A stretch of DNA of 64,000 nucleotides from Proteiniborus ethanoligenes (lineage in GTDB: Bacteria; Bacillota; Clostridia; Tissierellales; Proteiniboraceae): assembly GCF_900107485.1 (NCBI RefSeq), contig NZ_FNQE01000001.1, positions 124,001 through 188,000 of the forward strand, read 5' to 3'. Shown here one piece after another: positions 26,358 through 35,285 of this stretch. Position 1 is the stretch's first letter, and every line of letters starts with the position of its first letter. The notes beneath the pieces were generated by a model. It did no database searches. It was not told the origin of the DNA and saw nothing but the letters and a program-made list of their open reading frames with translations. The position numbers and the translations under genes are program-made.

Positions 26358-27410
26358 GTGGAATTTTTAGAGCTGATTAACGATGGCACAGAAAAAAAGG
26401 CTTCAGATATACATATTACAGTGGGCTTACCTATTATTTATAGAATCAACGGAAATCTAATAAAGGTAGGAGAAAGCATTTTAAAGCCACAGGAGACAGA
26501 AGAAATAGTAAGAAAATTATTAAATGAACGGCAAATAAATGAATTAATTGATAAAGGTGAGCTAGACACTTCATTCTCAAGTCCTGGCATTGGAAGATTT
26601 AGGATAAACATTTTCAAACAAAGAGGAAGCTATTGCTTAGCCATAAGAATCATACCTCTTGAAGTACCTACAATAGAGGAGCTAGGATTACCGGATGTAG
26701 TTAGAGATTTGTCTAGATTAAATAGAGGCCTTATACTAGTAACTGGACCAACAGGCAGTGGTAAATCAACTACATTGGCTTCAATGATAAATCTTATAAA
26801 CAGTGAAAGAAACTGCCATATACTGACATTAGAAGATCCAATTGAATATTTGCATAAGCACAATAAAAGTGTAGTAAATCAAAGAGAAATAGGTACAGAT
26901 TCCTTAAATTTTGGAAACGGGTTGAGAGCAGCTTTAAGGCAGGACCCAGATGTTATCCTTGTTGGAGAGATGAGAGATCTAGAAACCATTAGCATAGCCC
27001 TAACTGCTGCAGAAACAGGGCATCTAGTATTATCTACCTTACACACCATAGGTGCTGCTAAGACCATAGACAGAATAATAGACGTATTTCCACCTCATCA
27101 GCAGCAGCAAATAAGAGTGCAGTTTTCATCTGTAGTGCAAGGTATTATATCACAGCAGCTTTTACTTAAATCAGATGGTAAGGGCAGAGTAGGAGCCTTT
27201 GAAGTTATGATAGCTACACCTGCCATTAGAAATCTTATAAGGGAAGAAAAATCACATCAAATAGATACTGCTATTCAAACAGGGGCCAAGTTTGGAATGC
27301 AGACAATGGATAATTCATTGTTAGGTTTATACAAAAAAGGCTTGATTAGTGGAGAAACAGCTCTAAATCAATCCGTAAACCCTGAAATGATTAGTAGATA
27401 TATATTATAA
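26358..27410 (+). CDS. pilT: Type IV pilus retraction ATPase PilT
   Basis: A 350-residue hexameric ATPase that depolymerises the pilus. It has no MshEN domain. Walker A is GPTGSGKST (130-138), Walker B VILVGEMRDLETI, and the PilT-specific AIRNLIREEKSHQI is near the C-terminus. The GTG start follows TAGGAGG from the pilB stop. Its presence implies retractile pili and possible twitching or DNA uptake. Confidence 0.93.
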   Translation: MEFLELINDGTEKKASDIHITVGLPIIYRINGNLIKVGESILKPQETEEIVRKLLNERQINELIDKGELDTSFSSPGIGRFRINIFKQRGSYCLAIRIIPLEVPTIEELGLPDVVRDLSRLNRGLILVTGPTGSGKSTTLASMINLINSERNCHILTLEDPIEYLHKHNKSVVNQREIGTDSLNFGNGLRAALRQDPDVILVGEMRDLETISIALTAAETGHLVLSTLHTIGAAKTIDRIIDVFPPHQQQQIRVQFSSVVQGIISQQLLLKSDGKGRVGAFEVMIATPAIRNLIREEKSHQIDTAIQTGAKFGMQTMDNSLLGLYKKGLISGETALNQSVNPEMISRYIL

Positions 27411-27425
27411 TCAGGTGGTGAAAAC

Positions 27426-28631
27426 ATGCAATACAAATATAAAGCGGCTACAGAAAATGGACAAGTTGTAGAAGGCATACATGATGCAAATGGTGAGCAT
27501 GAAGTTTTGGCTATGCTTAAAAGCAACGATTATATTCCTATATCTATAGAGTTAAATAAAGATAGCAGCTCCAGTCCTTCAGTACTTACACCAAGGGTTA
27601 AGAAAAAAGACATAGCAGTATTCTGTAGACAATTTTACACTATGCTTAATGCTGGGGTTAGCATAGTTAAAAGCTTAGATATATTAGAAAAACAGACTGA
27701 AAATAAGCTTCTAAAAAAGGTATCAGGAATAGTGTATGGGGATGTACAAAAGGGCTTAACCTTATCAGAAGCTATGAAAAAGCACCCTAATGTGTTTCCG
27801 AGCCTATTGATTAACATGGTAGAAGCTGGAGAAGTTAGTGGTAACTTAGACACCATAATGGAAAGAATGTCTAACCATTATGAAAAGGAAAATAAAATTG
27901 AAAATAAAATAAAAGTAGCCATGGTTTATCCCATAGCTTTAGGTATAGCATCTATAGCAGTAGTAATATTTTTGCTTGTGGCAGTTATGCCTACCTTTGT
28001 AGGTATGTTTGAAAGCAGCGGGGTAGAGCTACCAGGTCCAACAAAGCTACTCTTAAATGTAAGTGACTCTCTTCAAAACCATTGGTACATACATCTTATA
28101 GTAGTATTAGCTATGGTTTTTGGCTTAAACTATTTTAGAAAAATGGATTCTGGAAGACTGTTCTTAGATGGTTTAAAGCTACGCATACCCATCATTAAAA
28201 GAGCAAATACAATGATAATAACATCAAGATTTACTAGAACACTATCTACCTTATTATCTAGCGGTATTCCTTTACTCCAAGCCATGGAGGTAGTGGCAAA
28301 AATAGTAGACAATAAGCTAGTAGGCAATAGACTTGAATATTCTAAAGAGGAAGTTAGAAAAGGAATTCCATTATCAAGAGCCATAAAGGATATTAATATA
28401 TTTCCACCAATGGTAGATTCAATGATAAAAATAGGCGAAGAATCAGGTTCATTAGATGATATATTAAACAAGAGTGCAGATTTTTATGATGAAGAGGTAG
28501 AGACATCACTTCAGAAGATGGCAGCAATGATGGAGCCATTGCTCATAGTTTTCATGGCTGTAGTAGTAGGGTTTATAGTTATTGCCATGGCGTTGCCTAT
28601 GTTTGATATGGTCAACACAGTACAGATCTAA
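27426..28631 (+). CDS. pilC: Type IV pilus platform protein PilC (GspF family)
   Basis: A 401-residue inner-membrane platform with two GspF domains (FCRQFYTMLNAGVSIVKSLDIL near 60; TRTLSTLLSSGIPLLQAMEVV near 265) and three transmembrane helices (about 165-195, 215-235, 370-395). It couples PilB and PilT rotation to the growing pilus. The ribosome binding site AGGTGGTG is in frame spacing. It ends the first pilus transcription block. Confidence 0.94.
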   Translation: MQYKYKAATENGQVVEGIHDANGEHEVLAMLKSNDYIPISIELNKDSSSSPSVLTPRVKKKDIAVFCRQFYTMLNAGVSIVKSLDILEKQTENKLLKKVSGIVYGDVQKGLTLSEAMKKHPNVFPSLLINMVEAGEVSGNLDTIMERMSNHYEKENKIENKIKVAMVYPIALGIASIAVVIFLLVAVMPTFVGMFESSGVELPGPTKLLLNVSDSLQNHWYIHLIVVLAMVFGLNYFRKMDSGRLFLDGLKLRIPIIKRANTMIITSRFTRTLSTLLSSGIPLLQAMEVVAKIVDNKLVGNRLEYSKEEVRKGIPLSRAIKDINIFPPMVDSMIKIGEESGSLDDILNKSADFYDEEVETSLQKMAAMMEPLLIVFMAVVVGFIVIAMALPMFDMVNTVQI

Positions 28632-28667
28632 TGACAATAAAAGCCTAAGATAAAAGCAAATTTTGCA

Positions 28668-28696
28668 TTGACAAGCCTTAGGAACTTAAATATTAT
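28668..28696 (+). promoter_or_regulatory. Sigma-A promoter ahead of the c-di-GMP riboswitch
   Basis: Consensus TTGACA at 28668-28673, a 17-bp spacer and TATTAT at 28691-28696. Transcription would start near 28704, just before the aptamer, so pilA and the genes after it can be transcribed apart from pilBTC. Confidence 0.75.
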
Positions 28697-28705
28697 TATG
28701 TAGGT

Positions 28706-28793
28706 ATTATTTAAATAAGGGCAAAACTACTGAAAAGTAGCGACGCAAAGCTAGAGTCTAAAGCTACACCCTGTGGGGTAGCCATGATCGTTC
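28706..28793 (+). ncRNA. Cyclic-di-GMP-I riboswitch (GEMM-I) upstream of pilA
   Basis: The conserved core reads GGGCAAAA, then the P2 stem CTACT-GAAA-AGTAG with a GNRA tetraloop, then CGACGCAAAGC (the GEMM hallmark), then GTCTAAAGC and a P3 arm closing at GGGGTAGCC. The tetraloop and the receptor side of P3 have the spacing of class I aptamers. It lies between its own promoter and a strong terminator, so it should set pilA transcription by c-di-GMP level. Whether binding switches genes on or off cannot be read with certainty; other clostridial pilus systems are induced by c-di-GMP. Confidence 0.93.
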
Positions 28794-28834
28794 AGCTGCA
28801 TAAATAATTAAATATTATTTGTGCAGCTTTTTTT
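28794..28834 (+). terminator. Riboswitch expression-platform terminator
   Basis: 15-bp stem (28794-28808 with 28814-28828, one G-U pair) followed by seven T. It begins immediately after the aptamer and 110 bp before pilA, as expected of a transcription-terminating switch. Confidence 0.88.
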
Positions 28835-28943
28835 ATCTAATAAAGAAATATTAATAAAATATTTTGAAAGGTGGTGGTTTAGGAAAGTAGAAATTAGTGT
28901 ATTTATATAAATATTTAAAAATATTAAACAAGGGGGAACAAAA

Positions 28944-29351
28944 ATGTTCGAATTTATTTTAAAACAATTAAAGAGTAAAAAAGGCTTCACATTAGTTGAG
29001 TTAGTAGTGGTAATTGCTATATTAGGTATTTTGGCGGCTATTGCGGTGCCTAGGTTAGGTGGGTTTAGCGATGGTGCTAAAAAAGCAAAGGTTGAAGCAG
29101 AACATAGACAATTAATAAGTGCTATACAAATGTGGCAAGCAAATTCTAGTGATGTGGATAGTTTTCCAAGTAATTTAGATGCTCTAAAAGATTATTTTGA
29201 TGATATTGAAAAAGTTAAAGAGACAAAACAAAAAGATGGATCAACGCTTGCTCATGCAATTGACTCAGATAAAAAGACATTAACTTCAACATGGGATCCA
29301 GACACTAATAATAAAATTGAATGGGTTTATCCGACTCCTGCTGGAGATTAA
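28944..29351 (+). CDS. pilA: Type IV major pilin PilA
   Basis: A 135-residue prepilin. The short leader ends in a Gly before FTLVELVVVIAILGILAAIAVP, so PilD cuts after G14 and methylates the new Phe1; Glu5 is present. The hydrophobic helix is followed by a small globular domain (about 35-135) with a lectin-free, Asp/Lys-rich C-terminus lacking the disulphide loop of Gram-negative pilins. AAGGGGG precedes the ATG. It lies directly behind the c-di-GMP switch and is probably the main fibre subunit. Confidence 0.92.
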   Translation: MFEFILKQLKSKKGFTLVELVVVIAILGILAAIAVPRLGGFSDGAKKAKVEAEHRQLISAIQMWQANSSDVDSFPSNLDALKDYFDDIEKVKETKQKDGSTLAHAIDSDKKTLTSTWDPDTNNKIEWVYPTPAGD

Positions 29352-29374
29352 ATAGAGACTAAGAGAATGCGGGG

Positions 29375-29420
29375 GACTAGGACAAGGTGACAGAAACCAC
29401 GTCCCAAAACATAGTTTTAA
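29375..29420 (+). other. Hairpin-forming element in the pilA-pilD spacer
   Basis: GGGAC near 29380 can pair with GTCCC near 29408, with an inner GGT/ACC around GACAGA. The stretch is G/C-rich against an AT-rich spacer. It may be a repeat relic or an mRNA-processing hairpin limiting read-through from the abundant pilA message. Confidence 0.35.
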
Positions 29421-29501
29421 ATATCACAATATAGGAATGACTCACTTTTCCTCATCCTAAACTGATACTCAGAACAACAGTATAATCATAAGGAGGCTAC
29501 C

Positions 29502-30263
29502 ATGTACATACTAATATTCATATTTGGAGCTATAATAGGCTCATTTCTAAACGTATGCATATATAGAATACCTAGAGAAGAGTCTATAGCCTACCCACCA
29601 TCTCATTGTCCTAAGTGTAGCACTTCATTAAAATGGGTAGATCTTATACCCATACTTAGTTTTTTAATACAAAAAGGCAAATGCAGATATTGTGGGGAGA
29701 AAATCTCCCCTCAATATCCAGCTATAGAGCTGTTAAATGCAATTATTTATTTAATTATTTATATTAAGTTTGGATTTACATTAGAGTTTTTCTTTTATTC
29801 AATATTTTTTTCTATACTCATTATAATAGCTAATATAGATTTACAGCATATGATTATTCCTGATATTCTAATTGCTTTAATACTAGGAACTGCAGCCATA
29901 TATAAGCTTATATCCTATTTTAAATACGGAGAATCATTAGATTTATTAAATAGCATTGGGGGACTATTATTAAGCTCCCTATTATTTATCGTAATTATAA
30001 TAATTTCTAAAGGCGGAATGGGAGGAGGAGATGTGAAATTAATAGGCTCTCTAGGGTTTATTATAGGTATCAAGAACATCTTTCTTACTATATTCCTATC
30101 CTTTATACTAGGCGCAATTATATCAATAGTATTATTAATTTTGAAAATAAAAGGGAAAAAGGACCCGATACCCTTTGGACCCTTCATTATATTGAGTTTT
30201 TTTACTATAGTTTTTCTTGGTGAACAGTTGATTAGCTGGTATATAGAAGTATTTTTAATTTGA
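29502..30263 (+). CDS. pilD: Prepilin peptidase PilD (A24 family)
   Basis: A 253-residue membrane aspartyl protease and N-methyltransferase. The N-terminal methyltransferase loop has two CxxC pairs (CPKC and CRYC) with the motif CIYRIPREES. The catalytic aspartates lie in NIDLQHMIIPD and GGMGGGDVK. About seven to eight transmembrane helices. It processes all the pilins encoded around it. AAGGAGG precedes the ATG. Confidence 0.95.
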   Translation: MYILIFIFGAIIGSFLNVCIYRIPREESIAYPPSHCPKCSTSLKWVDLIPILSFLIQKGKCRYCGEKISPQYPAIELLNAIIYLIIYIKFGFTLEFFFYSIFFSILIIIANIDLQHMIIPDILIALILGTAAIYKLISYFKYGESLDLLNSIGGLLLSSLLFIVIIIISKGGMGGGDVKLIGSLGFIIGIKNIFLTIFLSFILGAIISIVLLILKIKGKKDPIPFGPFIILSFFTIVFLGEQLISWYIEVFLI

Positions 30264-30305
30264 TGATGCAGAAACAAAAATTTATTGTATTGGATGTATG
30301 ATAAT

Positions 30306-30761
30306 ATGAAAAATTTAAACAAGTTAATAAAATCTAATGATGGAGCAGCATTAATAGTAGTAATTGTAGCTTTTTTAGTTATTATAATATTATCAGCTTC
30401 AATATTATTTTTGATGAATACTAACTTAAGACAGGCTAGACATCAAGAGCACATGATAGAAGCATATTATTTAGCATATTCAGGTATTGAGATGGGATAT
30501 GCTGCATTAATAGCTAATGGCGATGAGCTTTTAAATGATTTTATAGATGAATATAATAATAATTCTAGCTATATAAAAGAAGAGAACAGTATTATCTTTG
30601 GAGAAGGGAAAATAAATATCCTCATTAGTGGCTATGAAGAAAAGGATAATTTATGGATAAGTATTAAATCTACAGGGATATTAAATCAATCAGGGATTAG
30701 TACATCAATGTCAATGTCATTTCTAGCTGACAACAAATCAATTAGAAAATGGGAAAAATAA
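30306..30761 (+). CDS. PilX-like minor pilin assembly protein
   Basis: A 151-residue protein with an N-terminal hydrophobic helix preceded by NDGAALIVVIVAFLVIIILSA, the form of PilX/GspK N-termini, which often lack the canonical Glu5. A motif YYLAYSGIEMGYAALI follows the helix, as in the PilX_N family. ATG 30306 fits a weak GGATG site; the longer TTG 30285 start is possible. It precedes the VWA pilin and may help it enter the fibre. Confidence 0.75.
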   Translation: MKNLNKLIKSNDGAALIVVIVAFLVIIILSASILFLMNTNLRQARHQEHMIEAYYLAYSGIEMGYAALIANGDELLNDFIDEYNNNSSYIKEENSIIFGEGKINILISGYEEKDNLWISIKSTGILNQSGISTSMSMSFLADNKSIRKWEK

Positions 30762-30783
30762 ATTTATGAGAAGGCTGATTGGA

Positions 30784-32154
30784 ATGAAAAGAAGCAAAGG
30801 GTTTACATTAATAGAATTAACAATAGTTTTAGGCTTAATCGGGATAATCATTGGAATTGGATTTACCTTATTTAATTTTGGTAACAAAGCTCATAAAATG
30901 AGTGCAGAAGAATACCAAATCCAGTCAGAAATGAGGATAGCTTCTGCAAAGATAAATAACTATCTAAGATATTCTACAGCTGTATTTACATTACCTGAAC
31001 TAAATGAGGACAAGCTTACGGAAGGATGGAATTATCTGGCTTTAAGTGAAGACAATAAAGAGATTGTTGAATATATATATGATCCAAATACTAAAAGTCA
31101 TAAAACAAATGTAATAGTTTCAGCCCAAGAGAAACTATCCTATAATTTAAATTTTAAAAAAGAAAATCCTTATTATATTGACAAACTATTAAAATTTACT
31201 CTTGAAGGATTTATTGAGGGAGATAATAAGAAAATAACTATTGATTCTGAGGTAGAAGCATTAAACGCATTACAGGTAATAGATAGGGGAACTAAAACTA
31301 GTTTATCTACCGTATTAGCTTTTAGGGATGATGATAGACCACTAGCAGCAGAGGCTGCTATAGCAATGGTATTAGATAAATCAGGCAGTATGGATAAGGA
31401 TTTAAAAGGAAACACAACGTATAATGCTGATAATAAAAGAACTACATTATTAAGAAAAGAAGCAAATAGATTAATAGAAAACTTTAGTGAAATGCAAAAT
31501 ATTTACTTAAGCTTAATACCTTTTTCTACAAGTGCTAACTTCCCAGTTCCATATGATAATTCAAGAGACTTTTTTAATGTCTATGAAAAAAAGTCTGAGC
31601 TTCAAAGTAAGGTAACAGGAGAGAATAAAACTACAGATTTTTTATATCCCAATGGCGGAACAAATACTGGGGACGGAATGAGAAGGGCATATTATAAAAT
31701 TAATGAATTCAATAATGATCCTCATAAGAAAGATATAGATAAATTAAACTATATGGTTATTTTAGTTGATGGTGTTACTACTTTTGCCAGTGTTATTAGC
31801 AATACCAATAGAAGTTATTTAACAACAGATGGCAATATTAAAGAAGGATACCTTGACAGAACTGATCCTAGAGATTTAAATGGACAAGTAGTAGGCAATG
31901 GAAGCACCCTTGATACTAAAGGAACTGAATATGTTAAAAAGATTGGCAAGATGATTAAGGATGATAATATAAAGGTATATGTAGTTGGATTTTCATCAAT
32001 AAGCTCTGAATTAGATAGTGTAAATGATATAGCAGCAGCATGTGGTGCAGTAAAGGCATACAAGGCTGGAGACGAAGAAGAGCTGGCTAATATATTTGAA
32101 GAAATAAGACAGGACATTTTAAGGGATTTGTGGCATATATCAGGACCTCAGTAA
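30784..32154 (+). CDS. Modular pilin with a C-terminal von Willebrand factor A domain
   Basis: A 456-residue prepilin fusion. The N-terminus KRSKGFTLIELTIVLGLIGIIIGIG is a complete class III cleavage site with Glu5. A pilin-type domain (about 40-185) leads into a VWA domain (about 190-450) with an intact metal-ion-dependent adhesion site: DKSGSMD at 198-204, GGTNTGDGM and ILVDGVTT. VWA domains in pilins of Streptococcus sanguinis (PilB) and in PilY1 act in adhesion and surface sensing. GAGAAGG supports ATG 30784; ATG 30766 has a weaker site. Expected to sit at the pilus tip. Confidence 0.85.
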   Translation: MKRSKGFTLIELTIVLGLIGIIIGIGFTLFNFGNKAHKMSAEEYQIQSEMRIASAKINNYLRYSTAVFTLPELNEDKLTEGWNYLALSEDNKEIVEYIYDPNTKSHKTNVIVSAQEKLSYNLNFKKENPYYIDKLLKFTLEGFIEGDNKKITIDSEVEALNALQVIDRGTKTSLSTVLAFRDDDRPLAAEAAIAMVLDKSGSMDKDLKGNTTYNADNKRTTLLRKEANRLIENFSEMQNIYLSLIPFSTSANFPVPYDNSRDFFNVYEKKSELQSKVTGENKTTDFLYPNGGTNTGDGMRRAYYKINEFNNDPHKKDIDKLNYMVILVDGVTTFASVISNTNRSYLTTDGNIKEGYLDRTDPRDLNGQVVGNGSTLDTKGTEYVKKIGKMIKDDNIKVYVVGFSSISSELDSVNDIAAACGAVKAYKAGDEEELANIFEEIRQDILRDLWHISGPQ

Positions 32155-32174
32155 AGCTTGAAAGGAGGGGTTAT

Positions 32175-33584
32175 ATGAATAATAAAGGAATGACATTAAT
32201 TGAAGTTATTTTAGCTATTATGATAATAGGGGTTATAGTCATAGCTTTCTTACCTTCCATAAGCTCAGGATACAATATGTTAACAGGTACAAAGAAATTT
32301 ACAATTGACTCCTTTGAAGCTCAGAAAGAGATTGAATTATTAATGGAGAAGGCAAGGAAAAAAGAAGATATTAATGCATATCCCCAAATAGAAGAAAACA
32401 GCATAAAGGTTTTTGGAAAAGATGTAAAAGGCTACAAGGTATCAATGGATATAAGTAATCATGGTAAAATAAATGCTTTTGTTGGGGACATAAGACCACC
32501 TGAGCCTAAAGTTCCAGTGGCAGATAAGGTAAACTTAAAGGGAATGAAAAACAATAAAGAAATAAAATACATTTATGGTGCCGATAAGGATATTTATTTA
32601 GAAGGAAGCTATGAAATTACAGGAGATACAAGACAGTATCTATTAAATGTTATACAAAAATGGTATGTTTCAGAAGAAGGATTTTATCCAATAATACCAG
32701 AAGCCTATCCAGAAATTGATGCAGGCAATAAATATCCTGTATTTCCAAATAATTATGAATTAATAAACGGAGAAAGCACTAAGAAACTAACTAATTTAGA
32801 AAAATATCTTGGTAGACATATAATATATACAGTAACCCCCATATCTAAAATAGGGAAATATGGAGTAGAAGTAAATAGTAACCCTCTATATGTTATAGGA
32901 CTTCCATTCATAGATGGACTTTCATTACATCTTGATTCATCTTATATAGATTCAAATAATGGAGATTTTCAAAGCTGGACAGATTTATCAGGTACACATG
33001 ATTTAGCAAAACCAGATAAACCAAATAAAACACCAAATATTATTGATGGTGTTTTATACATGAATGGTTCAGCATTAAAAATACAAGAAAATAATTCCTT
33101 GGATTCAGAGAATTTGACCATATTTACAGTAGTTAAGAATACAGAGAGTGGAATAAATAGAATCCAAAACATTATTTCTAAGTATAATAATTCAAACGAA
33201 CAAGGGTGGCAGCTAAGATTAAATTCAGAAAATGTGGAGTTTGAGTATATGGGTTTAGAGCAATATTGGGATTGGGGTTGGCGTTATAGAAAAAAATCTA
33301 ATACGCTAGTAAGCGAAAATTATGGTGAAGATAAACATATAATAATGGCATCTTTTTCTCCTAATAACACCCTATTAGGCATAGATGGAAGTGATTTTCT
33401 AATTCAAAATAAAAATTACACTAATAGTATAAATAATGAGCCTATAATCATAGGTGGAGACTCATCATATGTTCAAATTTCAGAAATATTAATTTTTAAA
33501 AACGCCCTAAGCGAAGAAGAAAGAAAACAAGTTGAGACATATTTAAGCATTAAGCATAATTTAGGGTTGAATAACAATAATTGA
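32175..33584 (+). CDS. Modular pilin with a C-terminal LamG/concanavalin-like domain
   Basis: A 469-residue prepilin. The start ATG 32175 follows AAAGGAGGGG and gives MNNKGMTLIEVILAIMIIG, cleaved before MTLIE with Glu5 present. A middle region (about 35-250) is pilin-like with proline-rich spacers. The C-terminus (about 255-465) has the jellyroll pattern SLHLDSSYID, SLTIFTVVKN-type strands, WQLRLNSENVEFEY, ILIFKNALSEEERKQVETYLSIKHNL, typical of LamG-like lectin domains. It parallels PilC of S. sanguinis, which binds host glycans. Together with the preceding gene it would give a two-adhesin tip. Confidence 0.82.
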   Translation: MNNKGMTLIEVILAIMIIGVIVIAFLPSISSGYNMLTGTKKFTIDSFEAQKEIELLMEKARKKEDINAYPQIEENSIKVFGKDVKGYKVSMDISNHGKINAFVGDIRPPEPKVPVADKVNLKGMKNNKEIKYIYGADKDIYLEGSYEITGDTRQYLLNVIQKWYVSEEGFYPIIPEAYPEIDAGNKYPVFPNNYELINGESTKKLTNLEKYLGRHIIYTVTPISKIGKYGVEVNSNPLYVIGLPFIDGLSLHLDSSYIDSNNGDFQSWTDLSGTHDLAKPDKPNKTPNIIDGVLYMNGSALKIQENNSLDSENLTIFTVVKNTESGINRIQNIISKYNNSNEQGWQLRLNSENVEFEYMGLEQYWDWGWRYRKKSNTLVSENYGEDKHIIMASFSPNNTLLGIDGSDFLIQNKNYTNSINNEPIIIGGDSSYVQISEILIFKNALSEEERKQVETYLSIKHNLGLNNNN

Positions 33585-33655
33585 TGGGAGGAGGTTTATA
33601 GCTATTAGCTATATTGACTAACCTATAAACAAACTAATAAAAGGGAGTGAAGATT

Positions 33656-34720
33656 TTGAAGCTACCATTTTTAAGTAAAAGCATAGTCTCCATAGATATA
33701 GGCTCCTATGAAACAAAGGTAATAGAAGCAAAGAAAAACAATAATAATATACAAGTAATTAAAACTTTTTCTATTCTTACTCCTGAAGGCTCTTATAACA
33801 ATGGCTATATTAAAAATGAAAGTCTTTTAATAGAAAAAATAAAGCAAGGTCTAAAGGACAATAATATATCATCAAAGGAAGCATATTTGACAATAAAAAG
33901 TACTGCTATTATTACGAGAGAAATACTTTTTCCAGTTTTAAGTTCAAAAGAGATAGAAGGCATGTTAAAGTATCAGCTAGAAGAGTATTTACCAATGGAT
34001 ATTAGCAGATATACTGTACAGCATAGGATAATAGGAAAAACTTTTGATGCAGGTACAGAAAAAGTTATAGTTCTTGTTGTGGCTATACCAAAGGATATAG
34101 TAGAAAAGCATTATTTTTTATTGAATAACCTTAACCTAAAGCCTTTAGTTATGGATTATCAATCAAATTCTATTAGTAAAATCTTAAAGTATTCTAGTAT
34201 AGTTAATGATTCTGACCCTATTCCTAATAAAACAATTGCTGCAATAGACTTAGGACATAGCGGAACCAATGTTTCAATAATAGAAGAAGGTGTACTTCAA
34301 ACTAGTAGGGTAATTGAAATTGGTGGAGAAGATTTAGACAATAATATCTTAAACCTATTCCAATTTAGAAAAGAAGAACTATTAGAAAAAAAAGAGGAAA
34401 TAATGGATATCAGCGTATTAGATGGTAGCTATTCAGACTATAACCGACTAGTAAATGTAACCAAGACTACTATAGAGAGTATTATAGATAAAATAGAGAA
34501 GGTTATTAAATTTTATACTTCTAAGGAATTAGGCAATGAAGTGAATATAATTATATTATATGGTGGACTATCAAACATGAAGGGTATAGACAAGCTGTTT
34601 TCAAACTACTTTCGTATAAATACTATAGTTCTAGAAAGTATTGATAAAGTTAATATTCAAACTAATCTCAATAAATACATAAATTCTATAAGTTCAATCT
34701 TAAGAGATGAAGAGGTGTAA
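33656..34720 (+). CDS. pilM: Type IV pilus assembly protein PilM
   Basis: A 354-residue cytoplasmic actin-like ATPase of the FtsA fold. The phosphate 1 motif IDIGSYETKVIEA is near residue 15, phosphate 2 AAIDLGHSGTNVSII near 200, and the adenosine motif ILYGGLSNMKG near 300. It binds the N-terminus of PilN and links the cytoplasmic ring to the alignment complex. TTG 33656 is preferred because AAGGGAG lies eight bases upstream; GTG 33647 overlaps that site. Confidence 0.9.
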   Translation: MKLPFLSKSIVSIDIGSYETKVIEAKKNNNNIQVIKTFSILTPEGSYNNGYIKNESLLIEKIKQGLKDNNISSKEAYLTIKSTAIITREILFPVLSSKEIEGMLKYQLEEYLPMDISRYTVQHRIIGKTFDAGTEKVIVLVVAIPKDIVEKHYFLLNNLNLKPLVMDYQSNSISKILKYSSIVNDSDPIPNKTIAAIDLGHSGTNVSIIEEGVLQTSRVIEIGGEDLDNNILNLFQFRKEELLEKKEEIMDISVLDGSYSDYNRLVNVTKTTIESIIDKIEKVIKFYTSKELGNEVNIIILYGGLSNMKGIDKLFSNYFRINTIVLESIDKVNIQTNLNKYINSISSILRDEEV

Positions 34721-34724
34721 ACCT

Positions 34725-35285
34725 ATGAATGATTTAAATTTTTTTCAATCCTATAATTTAAAAAGAGAAAGAAAGTTTAATAAAGACTATTTATTCTATG
34801 GAATAATGGGTTTAGTTATTATTGGGATTATGTTTTATGGCCTTTTTAACATGATGAAAATTAAAAAAATATCTAAAGAGGTTGCTATTTTAAAACAGCA
34901 ATTAGAAATAAGCAAATCAAATCCTAAAATAATTGAGATATTAGAAAAGGAAGCTAAGATTGAAGAATTAACAGAGAAATTTAAGCATTTAAAGTCTATG
35001 GATGATTATATAAATTCTAATGATTTAATTAATGAATACTTACTAGACTCAATAACTGAAAGAGTACCTGAGACTATTTTTTTAAACTCAATAGATTTAA
35101 ATACTAATACGATAACAATTGATGGGATATCAAAAAACAAAAAATCTATATCCGATTTTGAACATGAATTAGGAGAAATAGAAAGCTTTGAAGAAGTATT
35201 TATTCCTTCTATTTTTCAGCAGGATAATTATTTTCAGTTCACATTAAATGTAAAGCTTAGGGAGGGAGAGGTCTATGGCAACTAA
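34725..35285 (+). CDS. pilN: Type IV pilus assembly protein PilN
   Basis: A 186-residue bitopic protein. The N-terminal motif MNDLNFFQSYNLKRE matches the PilM-binding tail of PilN (consensus INLLP replaced by LNFF). One transmembrane helix spans about 24-44, then a coiled coil (45-95) and a ferredoxin-like outer domain. ATG 34725 is chosen for AGAGGTG seven bases before; ATG 34707 overlaps pilM. It overlaps the next gene by 11 bp. Confidence 0.85.
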   Translation: MNDLNFFQSYNLKRERKFNKDYLFYGIMGLVIIGIMFYGLFNMMKIKKISKEVAILKQQLEISKSNPKIIEILEKEAKIEELTEKFKHLKSMDDYINSNDLINEYLLDSITERVPETIFLNSIDLNTNTITIDGISKNKKSISDFEHELGEIESFEEVFIPSIFQQDNYFQFTLNVKLREGEVYGN

